A stretch of DNA of 64,000 nucleotides from Rhynchopus euleeides. Taxonomy: Eukaryota > Euglenozoa > Diplonemea > Diplonemida > Diplonemidae. Numbering within the stretch: position 1 is the first letter of the stretch; each line of letters starts with the position of its first letter. The notes beneath the pieces were generated by a model that saw nothing but the letters and a program-made list of their open reading frames with translations, searched no databases and was not told where the DNA came from. Positions 10,440-20,000 of the stretch are shown one piece after another. The DNA is taken from contig OY723290.1 in the NCBI GenBank assembly GCA_963210315.1, forward strand, positions 1,798,001 through 1,862,000. The letters run 5' to 3'. The position numbers and the translations under genes are program-made.

Positions 10440-11573
10440 ATGAGGCGATGCGGGGGGCGAGGGCACCGATGCTCACTGTGCGACATCCCAGAAGAACGCT
10501 GGTATCAACAGGTGCATCGATACCCGCACCTGACTCTCTCTGAGATGAAAGAGGCTGGCTACCCCTCCCTCTTGGCAGGTGTGCTTCCCAATGCCCGCTA
10601 CGTCACCCCAGCACTCCATGACTGCAAGGGGCTCGCCATGCGGCTGATCAGGGTACTGGATGAGACAACAAAAAAATATTCGACAAGACCTGTACAAACC
10701 TTGCACTGAATGTGTCGCAGCATGGGACAGGTGCTCAGTTCCGGAAGGTCGTGCTTGCCTGTCACAGGACACACCTACAAGGGCTTGTTCCGCTACCTCT
10801 TTGTCTCCCTTGCAGACCTCATGCATTTCCGGTATGCAGACATCCCCTGGCGCTTCTGGGGATGCAAGGATGAGTCAGCCCGGATTCCCTTCTTGCGTGC
10901 TCGGATCTCAGGGCATATATTTCACTGGTTGATGGAGCATGCCGAAAAGGGATCAACGCGCAATGCCTACGTGCACAGTCTCCATTGGTGGGCTCCAGAA
11001 GATGCAGTGCCTCTGCAGAACAACGACGAATTTGAAGAAGCAGAGAACGGACATCGCAAGAAAGATGCCGTTACAATCGCCAGCTCCGCAACTTACGAGA
11101 GAGATCTTGCGATGGCAGAAGAGAAGCGGCGCGCATCGGGCATGCCTTGGAAGGTTGCGCACCTGTCGCAGGACGGGATCCTCGGGTATAGAGAAGTCAT
11201 TCTGTGTCCGTGTCTGCACACCCGACACGCTCATAGATTGGCTGTGTATGTTCTTTGCACACACTTGACACAGCTGCAGAAGGGGTTTGTGCACTGCAAC
11301 ACACAGGACTTCGTTGAACCCATCAGCGCGCCCTACTTCCTGTTCCGGTTCCCCGAAGGACACCGCAAATTATCGCTCTGCTTGTGCAAAATGCCAATCC
11401 CGCTGGGGGCGACTTTCACACCATTCGTGTCATCCGAGGCGACTTTGAGCACGCTTGACCAACGCGCACAGCAGGAGGGGGATGACAGTTCTGACGAAGA
11501 AGATGAGGCCTGCAGGATGGCTTGTCTTGCCCAAGGTGTAACACAACTACGACAGGCGATGGCCGCACTTTGA
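10440..11573 (+). pseudogene. Element-encoded protein, frameshifted and 5'-truncated (paralogue of 23518-24837)
   Basis: The first segment (from CGGRGHRCSLC through PALHDCKGLAMRL) matches the minus-strand protein at 23518-24837. After the run of seven A near 10668 homology moves to another frame (KKIFDKTC...GTGAQFRKVV), then returns near 10775 to the first frame (LFRYLFVSLADLMHFRYADIPWRFWG). Read straight through, a TGA at 10707-10709 interrupts. The remaining 260 residues have an acidic tail (DDSSDEEDEA). The N-terminal 200 residues of the paralogue are missing, replaced by the internal terminus at 10324. Possible zinc ligands: C-x2-C followed by His residues. The family is unrecognised; transposase of the CACGGTGG elements is the working hypothesis. 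Confidence 0.6.
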
Positions 11574-11968
11574 CACCTCAAATTCTAACCGCTCACCTCC
11601 GCAGGTGCAGCCGCTACCAGGAGGATAGGTAGGTAGTCCAGAGTCCGGGGAAACTGACAGAAGCAAAACAAGCCCCTCCCCATCCCTCTTCCACCATGAT
11701 TTTACCCCCCACGCCAGTAGACTGTAACTATATCATGGGAAAAATGGATGAAAATACGTGAAAAGACTCCCGCTAGGGGGAGTCAGACTCCCCCTAGCGG
11801 GAGTCTGGACTCCCGCTCAGACTCCCGCTCCCAGACTCCCGCTAGGGCCGCTGGAGTCCACCGTGCATGTATTATACATGTATAATAGTTGACATGCAAG
11901 TATTATACATGTATAATACATGTAAAAATCAGTATTTTTACATGTAAAATTTACAAGATCCCACCGTG

Positions 11969-12379
11969 CAGCATTGCCCCCCCCCCCCCCCCTCCCCACT
12001 GGAACAACCAATTCTACGTTCTACTCTTTGCCCCCCCCCCCCCACCGCTCTAACACAACACAGGCCGGATAAAACACTGGATCTCAGACACAACCTGCAT
12101 CACGAGTGAAGGGGGGTGGGTCATCCTTGTGCTCCCTTCTGCTTCTATGTCATCACCCCTCCCTCACCACTCTCCACCGTAGCCTGTTACTGCCGTCATA
12201 CTCACGACCACCACCGCCCCACACCCACAGGAGGAGGCTGCACAGCCGCAGGGGGCCCCCCCTCCCAGGCCCAGGGGGCACAGAAAAAAGAAGAGGAGGG
12301 ATTCCTTCTAACTCCTTCTGTGCCTTTCTCTCGACTTATTGTACACGACGCCATCACCCCCCCCACCCCCACTGCCGCC
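11969..12379. other. 5' flank of the DHHC gene
   Basis: C tracts (11980-11992, 12032-12043) and CT-rich sequence with several AG dinucleotides after pyrimidine runs. The frame of the DHHC gene remains open upstream to about 12116 but is proline-rich and uninformative. I treat it as untranslated or trans-spliced leader-side sequence. Confidence 0.5.
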
Positions 12380-13237
12380 ATGCCGTCCCGAGATCAGACA
12401 CGGGCCTTCTGCTTCTGCCTGACCAGGGCACGGCCTGAGCAGAACCTGACGCTTCCCATCTTTGTGTCTGTCATGATGGCGATCTACGTCTTCCTCGCGA
12501 CTCTCGTGATGCTCCCTGCGACGGAGGCGACACCTGAATGGCGGTGGCGGCACAGCCTCATTGCTGTGTGCGACGCCGCGATGGTTCTCTACTGCCTGTG
12601 GGTGTGCACACTCCGTGACCCTGGGAGGGTGCCCGAGGGTTGGAAACCGCCCTCCCCCACAGAGGCAGGCATGGAGCAGGTGTGCCTGGAGTCGTCCTAC
12701 TGCAAGCGGTGTGAGGAGTACAAAATGCCGCGCACCCACCACTGCTCGCAGTGCAGGAGGTGCGTGCTCCGATTCGACCACCACTGCGATTGGATCGACA
12801 ACTGCGTCGGGCAGTACACCCACAAGCTGTTTGTCCTCTTCCTCTTCTATGTGACAGGCGCCTGCCTTCACTATTTCTACGTGCTGGCCTCCCAGGTTCT
12901 GTTCGGCGCGCACATCCCAGGCAGCACCTCCCTCCGGAAGCTGAAAAGTGCCTATGAGCTGTTGTATCTCCTCGGGGTGACGACCTTCAGCATCATCGCA
13001 TTCGTCCTGCTCCTCTTTGCGGGCACCTTCCTGTATGTGACTGTGACCCAACTGCTCTATAACCAGACGACGATGGAGGCCGATTTTGTCCCCGGCACCC
13101 CGTACCACAAAAGCTTCCTGAGGAACGTGCAGGACGTGATGGGGTCATCCCCGCTTATCTGGCTTGTGCCTTATGTCCCAGAGCCACTTCCCCTAACGGA
13201 GAATGTCCCGAGGCAGATGGCGTTCGATTTTGTGTGA
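12380..13237 (+). CDS. DHHC-type protein S-acyltransferase
   Basis: 285 residues. It transfers palmitate from palmitoyl-CoA to protein cysteines at endomembranes. The cysteine-rich domain (about 107-145) has the family pattern: YCKRCEEYKMPRTHHCSQC, then RCVLRFDHHCDWIDNCVG, with the catalytic DHHC at 133-136. Four membrane segments fit: about 25-45, 58-77, 149-172 and 195-222. The TTxE motif after the last segment is present (TTMEA, 230-234). The ATG at 12380 is chosen because the membrane topology begins right after it; an extension of 88 residues is low-complexity. It is intronless and stops at TGA. The short length and four helices match the common core family; the substrate cannot be told. 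Confidence 0.93.
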   Translation: MPSRDQTRAFCFCLTRARPEQNLTLPIFVSVMMAIYVFLATLVMLPATEATPEWRWRHSLIAVCDAAMVLYCLWVCTLRDPGRVPEGWKPPSPTEAGMEQVCLESSYCKRCEEYKMPRTHHCSQCRRCVLRFDHHCDWIDNCVGQYTHKLFVLFLFYVTGACLHYFYVLASQVLFGAHIPGSTSLRKLKSAYELLYLLGVTTFSIIAFVLLLFAGTFLYVTVTQLLYNQTTMEADFVPGTPYHKSFLRNVQDVMGSSPLIWLVPYVPEPLPLTENVPRQMAFDFV

Positions 13238-15085
13238 CAGCGTGGGTGGGGAGGGGTGGAGATGTCGCGTCAAAAAGAGTGAGAGAGAGAGAGAGAGGTG
13301 CGTGTGTTTCGGTGTGCTCGGCACTGCTGCGGCATGTTGATTCGTGGGTGGGCCCGACTTGTCGCATCAAGGCCGTCAAGGGGGGGGGGGTGATTTGGGC
13401 CAGGGGTGGCGGCGCTTCTGCAATGCGAGCCAGGGTGGTGTGCGTGTGTGGGGGCATATGACGAACGCTGCAGTGTGGTGTGCATTGCCACATCACCCAT
13501 CAGGGTGGTTCATTGTGGGGTGTCGCTGTGTGCCCTGGAGAGGGTTCCGGTGGTGTTCTGATTCCTGTGTCAGGGCAGGTGTACGACACGGTTGGGCCTC
13601 GGCCAGGCGTGCCGAGTTGTGCTCCAGACTGGTCGGCTCCCCACCCCCATCCCACCTCCCTTTCTGTCACATCCGGCTTCATCCCTTGAACAGAAGCGAG
13701 ACCAAAGGATGGTTAGGTCATGATTTTGCACCGAGGATTTACCTTATTTCGCAGTGCCGCCGAGTACGAATGATGACTCTTATACAACATGCCGCCCCAG
13801 TCGGAGCCCTTGTGGCGATGCCCGAATAGGCAACAAATAACCTTAGGACACCTCTGACTGCGTGTGGCACAGTGCAGATGACTATTTATTGCGCAACGAC
13901 GGAGAAGCAGCTTCAAATACCTGCGGAGATGCCCCATCATGCGCTCTGCAGGGCCGCTAAGATATGCGAGATTTGTTGTCATGGTTCTGTGTTGATGGGG
14001 TTGTCCAAACCGGATATACTCCACGGTTGCCCTCCTGGTACAGTGGGGGAGCAGACCACCAGACCCCCGGTGAGAGGTTGTGTGGTGGACACAGTGCGCA
14101 GCAGCAGGTTGGCGGAGAGGTTCCGTCTTCCCGCAGGTGGGCGGTTGCAACGACATGATGCACAACACACATACTTCGGCCAGAGTGCTGCCACCAGTCA
14201 CGGCACCCTCGGTGCGGCCTGAAATCATAATGTCAAACTCAACAGGTCTGAGTCGATGTGCAACAGTAACTGCAACAGCGACAAGAACAAGAACAAGAAC
14301 AGCATCACGTCACAGCAACGTGTGGACACAAGCAAGGCGGGATGTGCATGATGACACAACACACACCGCAGAACCGCAAACTGCGCCTCGATACCTGCAC
14401 GCAGGACATGAGGGTTGTCTTTCTTTCGCCCCTAGCTGACGCACACACACACACACACACAGAGAATGAGAGAGAGAGAGAGACGCTTTGATTAACCTTT
14501 CCGCTACAGGATGACAACACAACACATCACCTCTGACGAAACGAGGCCTCGTGCCGCTGATAATCCACGTTGTATTCAGAAGTTCAACCCACTGACAAGC
14601 ACACAGCCACGTGCTACGTGCTGTCTGTGCTGTGTAGTGGTCACGATTGTCTGAGCCCCAATTACTGGAGTACTCATGTCCCTTGCTAGTGAACGGCAAC
14701 AGCTGTTCATTTGCCACGTACTTCTTGGAAGCCGTGGTCATCGTTAACCGCAAGACCCCGAGTCATGGCGTTCTCCACGTCCGCCGCCACCTGCTCGATC
14801 TGCCAAATGCAGATATCGACCGCGGCGCGGCGGAAGGGGTCGAGGGTCGGGCCCGCCGACCCTCCCAGTTCCAAATACACACGTGGTGAAACCGTCCACT
14901 GAAGTGCGGACAGGATTTCGTTCGTCGCTTGAGCCACCACAACAATCCCAGTATCACGCCCTGAAAGGCAATTCTTCGATGTGTTATCTTCGGATTGTAC
15001 AACTGTCATGCGCTGGTGTTTGTTCTCGTGTCACTCCCTTCCCCTGCACGCAGACCTCTTTGTACTTCAAAAGCAACCAAGAAAA
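13238..15085. other. Intergenic, microsatellites, no supported gene
   Basis: GA repeat (13280-13299), G9 tract (13380-13389), a block at 13691-13740 shared with 8968-9015, then CA (14443-14461) and GA (14468-14482) microsatellites. The end carries CTCCCTTCCCCTGCACGCAG (up to 15053), a strong acceptor-like sequence 32 bases before the next ATG. No frame shows convincing protein sequence. Confidence 0.5.
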
Positions 15086-16120
15086 ATGTCAAGGACAATG
15101 CGTTCGCTCGTGTTGTGCGCGCTGCTCGGTGCAGGACAGGCGGTTCCGACGATGTGTGCCCAGGGGGACGTGGATGTGGACTTCTCGGGTGTGAAGCCGC
15201 CCGGAATTGTTGTAAACGGGCCGACGTTAATCACGCCTGGTCTGGGCCTGTCACAGATCCATGACAATCTGCAGGGGACGACTGTATTCGTGCCACTGGG
15301 CCCGTTCCCGCTGGCGGGTGGCGAGACTGTGACGGTGGGCTGCTGCGCGGCGGATGGGTGCGAGGTGATAGTGGCGGCGTACACATGCTGGCCGTGCTCT
15401 GCAGGGAGGAACGGGATGATCCCGAGGACGCTGCGCAGCCTGGGTTACGAGCACTCGTCCTGCGGTGCGCGCTTCGGGCAGGCAGAGAGGGAGCGGATGA
15501 ACTCGTTCCGCGGGTTCGTCGAGGCGGGGGGGCCTCCGCTTACATTTGTGTTGGACGGGCCGACGGAGGGGATGGCGATCTTCACACGCCCTGCGCCAAG
15601 GGGGGTGTCGCTGCCTGCGTCGCTTCCTCCGACACAGACGGGGTAATTCGTGCACGCCTTCGCTGTTGAGGGAGGGACAAACGTGCAGATCACGTCGTCG
15701 TATGCACCGCTGACCTACACACCGGTGGGACCGATGGCTGACGGGATGCAGGTGTGGGCTGACAGAAGCTACCTGTTGGGGAACGTGCCTGCGGAGCTGC
15801 AATCGGCAACTTACTTCCGTCCCTCGTTCCATAAAACCATTCCAGCAGGGACCACGATCACTGTCTCTGGACAGAACGTCGGGACTGTGTACGTCATGGT
15901 GGAGGTTATTCCGAGCCATGTCCGTCATGGAAACTTCCCGACAACGCTGCCGCAGAACGGGTGGACGCGCGTGCTTGACGGGCAGTCGCCGCAGTGGGCG
16001 ACCTTCGACATGCATGTGTACAAGCTTGACGTCAACGCGCGCACTCCGACCGACGAATGGTGCCCACGCCGCTCCACAGGCCCATCCCCCCTGTGTGTCT
16101 GCGCCCTGCCCATCCCCTGA
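15086..16120 (+). CDS. Secreted two-repeat protein with an in-frame TAA
   Basis: The frame starts with a signal peptide (MSRTMRSLVLCALLGAGQA) and runs 345 codons if the TAA at 15644-15646 (codon 187) is read through. The two halves look like a duplication: FVPLGPFPLAGGETVTVGC in the first matches YFRPSFHKTIPAGTTITVSG in the second, and FVLDGPTEGMAIF matches RVLDGQSPQWATF. The frame and composition are unchanged across the TAA, so a fresh nonsense change, a sequencing error or readthrough fit better than two genes. The first half has cysteines (CC, CWPC) that the second lacks. The last 25 codons look non-coding, so the true 3' end may be at a missed splice site near 16060. An extracellular beta-sandwich protein is likely, but I recognise no family. 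Confidence 0.6.
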
Positions 16121-17078
16121 GTTTCCGACCAACCAGGATCTGTTCCCTGTCTTTGATGTCATTGTTTTCTCCACTTCCTTTTCTCAGACACACGCCACAC
16201 CACCACCGCCTTGGCGCCCAAATTATTTTTTGCACTTACAGCACCTGATTCCTGTCTTTCCCTGTGGTTTCACTTAGGTCTCTGTTGGCGAGAGATCAAC
16301 CTCTGCAGCTGGCAGTCGTGCCGGCGACACTTCTGTGGCAGGCTGACCTGTTGGTTCGGCCACGGCTCGCGTCTCCGTCCCATTCCCATCAGAGACAGTG
16401 ACCCCGCCCCATACCCAAACCCATCCCTGTTCCGGCACTCGGCAAAGCGAGGTCCGGGGACACTGTACACTATCAGATACCGCTGATGTTCCTCGAACCA
16501 TTCCTGCTTTGTCTTGTTCACTGCTCGACGCCTTTTCGTTCTTTCGACTATTTCCAGACCTCCATGTTGTTGTGTTCCGCTGACACGTGCGGTATTTATC
16601 TCTTTCCACAGGTGAACCTCCGACGCAGACCGTTCGTTCAGAAAGGGTTAGTAGCGCATCCAAGTCGAGGCGGAAGAAGAACTCTCTCATGCAGGAAGGC
16701 GCAAAACTTGAAAGGACACCCTTGCCCGTTGTTTGCTTGTGTGGACTGTGGGCATTTAGATCCCTGAAAACTGGTTAAAACTGGTTTCAACACCACACTC
16801 ACACCCTCACGCCCCACATCACCCAGGAAAGGAAGTGGCAGCACGCCCTTTCAAAATCCCACACAAACACACCCCTTTCCCCCTTCAATCTGATGCATTT
16901 CTGACCCGTCGCTGTACATGATCGCCCCCACCCCCCACACCCCCTGACATCCCCTCCACCACCCCTGGGGGGGGGGGGGCCGCCGTGCCGCACACACACG
17001 GGTTTCTCTCTCTCGGGTTCTGAAGCCCACAGCCGCCCGACAGCCCCGCCCCGCCCTCTTCCCCTCCCCCCCCCTGCG
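16121..17078. other. Intergenic, no supported gene
   Basis: Mixed-composition sequence with no frame of protein-like content, then a C- and G-homopolymer-rich stretch (16929-16980). TTTCTCTCTCTCGGG and a CGACAG around 17003-17044 could serve as an acceptor for the gene that follows. Confidence 0.5.
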
Positions 17079-20000
17079 ATGAAGCAGCTTACCAACAACC
17101 CCGAGGCGAAGCTCGCCTCGAGGGAGCGGAAGATATTCGATGTGAACGGGAAGGTGAAGGAGAGGTTCAAGCTGCTCATCAGCCTGGAGGAGGACGGGGT
17201 GCAGCAGAGCGAGGTTAACCTGTTGTATGCGAGGAGGGCGCATGATATCGTCTCTCTGTGCACGGCACATATGGGGTACTTCCAAGTTGCTCACTCCACC
17301 AAGGGGAAGCAAGTTAATGTGGAGCATATCCTGCCGGTTCTAGAGACGATGCGGCGTATTATATTGGAGATGCCGGACCAGGTGCGTGCGGGGTGGAATG
17401 CGGAGTGGTTTACACGCGAGCTGGAAAATTCACTCCATTCAGAGAATCACCCAACGATTAGGCGGGCCGGAGTTGACATTCTGCTGGCCTACATCGACAC
17501 CTTGGGGCAGGAGGTGCAGCACAGCCACATCAGCCTCCTCCTATCCGCCTTGAATTGGAATGCGGTGCGCCAGATATCCGAGCCGCAGCCCGGGCTGTTC
17601 CTCCCGAAGGGCGTGAGGGTTCTTAGATCCGGCTCGTATGACTTCTTCCCCAAGCGCGCCCCGTCGCAGAACGCCGATGTGGAGGCGCAGCAGGAGGTGG
17701 TTGAGATGCTGCAGGATTTTTTCGACTTCCTCACAAAGCAGACGAAACAGCTGGGGTTTTGGTGGTCGCTCTTTAAAGGCGCATTCGCCCCCATCCTCTA
17801 CCCGCAGTTTGCGGATGCGTCTGGGTCGGGCGGCGCCGCCGCAACCACAGAGGGGGTGACCGGGGGGTTCCGTGGGATCGGCTGGCGTGTGCACATCCTC
17901 GTCGCCAACGCGCTCCTCTCCCTCCTCCAGCAGGAGCAGTCCGCCAAGGTGCTGCTGTCCACACTGCAGGATATGCGACTCCTCCTGGGCATCCTCGGCT
18001 ACTCCTCCACTGTACTGCCCCACGGGGAGATGACAGCCCTCTACAGAACAGCACGGATGTACTTCTCCTGGCTTGCCGAGCCCGCCCCGGGGACCCTCTT
18101 CGCGCAGCACCCCCAGGAGGCTGTGCCCCTGATGGCCGACGCCCTCGCCAACATGTTCCAGGCGAACCGGGAGGATGTGACGTCGAACCAGACAACGCCT
18201 CTCTCCCTGCAGGTCCGCACCGCCCTCTTTGAAATCGCCTCCGATTTCTTCGTGTTGGTTCAGACCAAAACCCCCCGGAATGTCGGTGTCCTCAAGCTAT
18301 ACCTCAACCGGATCGCCACACCGGTCCTCAGAGGGCTTGGCACGGGATCTGCTGTCTACGAGGCAACTCATGAGATGGTCTCCCGGGCGTTCTACTCCCA
18401 GTGGGTCCGGGCGAGACCTTCCTACGAGCAGTGCCAATCCCTGGCCTCCTCCGTCTGCGCCCTCATCGCATCTATGAAACCCACACGCTCAACAGGCACT
18501 GCGGTGTGCGTGCCCTACACACGGTGCCTCGGCGAATCCACCTTCAGCAGCAACCCTTTAGTCCTCCACTGGCGCCGGGTGGTTCTGGGCCTCCTCCGCG
18601 TGGTTCTGAGCATGCAGGCCGGGGTGGAGCTCCCTCAACCACACGCCAGCCTCTGCGTGACCCCTGCCGGCTCCCCTGCGGGGAGCCCCTCGGGGAGCGC
18701 GCTGCCAACCCCGACATCGGCGTCTAATAAGCAGGGGTGTGCGCCGTCCAGATCGGATGTGAAGTCACTCAGCGTGCTTGCGATCCACAGGCAGAGGACC
18801 CCAGCTCTGAGCGATACGAGCGTGGAGACTCTGATATCTGACATTTATGCGGATGTGGAGGAGATAACGGCAACATGGCTTGCAACGCTTGTGGCTGTTC
18901 TCCGCGAGGCCTCGACAGAAGCCCTGCCTGATGCGGCACAGCTCACCATCATCCAGACCCTCGCGGATGTGATAAGCGACCTCCTCACCGCAGGGAATGC
19001 ACACCGCATCATCACCCCTGCGCAGCAGGCGCAAAGCCAACACACCCGGAAGGCCACCCAGGCGGCACGCCAGGCGGCACCCCCGCCTGCACCTCCGCCG
19101 CACCTCCTGCTGGCCTCTCCGACGCGTCTGTATATTGCGGGGGGGCTGCTCCCCGACACCCTGGCTCGGATAGCCCTCCCGGTTCTTTTGTCCGCTCCGG
19201 AGAAGACATCTGCGGAGTTCCGCAACTGCGGGGGGCCCCAGATTGCCGTCTCCGCGCTCTGCGATCTGCTCTCCCAGGGGGGGCACGCCGGGCTCGCCTA
19301 CCTCCCGCTCATCCGCCGCACCCTCTGCGCGGCGCTCTCCGGGAGTGACGCCCTCCTCACCCGGTCAACCGTGCACCGCCTCTGCCCTGCAGGGCGGGCC
19401 TCCCCAACACCAAGCCTCACCTTCCTCACAGGCATGTCACCCTCCGGCACCTCCAAGGTGGACAGGGAGGGTCTCCGCCTCCTCCCGGTGTTGGCCCTGG
19501 CGGCGTATGGGTGCCTCCACACCCCATGCCCCGCGGGGCTCCCCCAGGACAAGAAGGAGCGCGAGGTTGCCGTGAGGTGCTCCGCGGTGTGCCTCCTCAA
19601 CACCGCGGCGGCGGCGTGCAGCGTGAGGGGCGCGGACCCCATCGACTGGCCCCAGGGGTGGTCACCCCACGGAAGCGTCGCCGCGGCTGTCAACGGTGTA
19701 GCCCCCAGGACATACGCGGAGCTGCTGGGGGTAGTCCTCTCCGCCCTAAGGGTGGGGCTCAGCGCGCAGCAGCCCCACGAGGCTCGCCGCCTCGCCATGA
19801 AGGGTTTGGGCTGTGTATCTCTCTCGCTGCTGCGTCGGAAGGGTTCTGACGCTGCGTCGCTCCCCCTGCAGACAGGGCTGATCAACACAGCAACCACAAG
19901 GCTTCTCGATGCAAACTGCGGCGTTGCCCTCGAGGCGTCGGCCTGCCTCACCACCCTCCTTGACTCTGCAACGCATGAGGAGGAAAGCACCTCGGCAGGA

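Larger units (their letters stand above)
9707..11865. mobile_element. CACGGTGGACTCC element carrying a degenerate protein gene, 2.16 kb
   Basis: The left end CACGGTGGACTCCAGCGG and the right end CCGCTGGAGTCCACCGTG are inverted and flanked by CA on both sides. The subterminal regions on both sides carry palindromes GACTCCCGCTAGCGGGAGTC (9772-9832 and 11764-11852). A second copy of the left end begins at 10324 in the same orientation. The + strand carries a broken member of the family also encoded at 23518-24837. It is inserted into the palindromic array of the outer element at ...GGCATA-CA-TGTATT. Confidence 0.75.
6312..11968. mobile_element. Palindromic AT-rich CACGGTGGG element carrying four nested insertions
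   Basis: The ends CACGGTGGGATCTTGTAAAT (6312) and its complement (ending 11968) are inverted and continue as TTTACATGTAAAAATAC on both sides. The element is flanked by CA on both sides, a 2-bp target duplication. Its own sequence is almost all palindromic ATACATGTAT-type repeats. Removing insertions 6368-7837, 8125-8470, 8527-9610 and 9707-11865 with one target copy each leaves about 600 bp. It is non-coding, a foldback-type element. Related copies: 36495-38867 and 27880-28004. Confidence 0.75.

Noticed and set aside
10324..11865. Inner terminus pair as a separate nested element
   Set aside because: Flanks are TG and CA, which do not match, while the outer pair 9707-11865 has matching CA flanks.
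15644..15671. A 28-nt GT-AG intron that would remove the in-frame TAA
   Set aside because: Too short compared with the 89-142 nt introns here, and removal would shift the frame of the second half.
15086..16120. TAA reassigned to glutamine genome-wide
   Set aside because: The COMM-domain gene ends naturally at TAA and no other gene here contains internal TAA or TAG.
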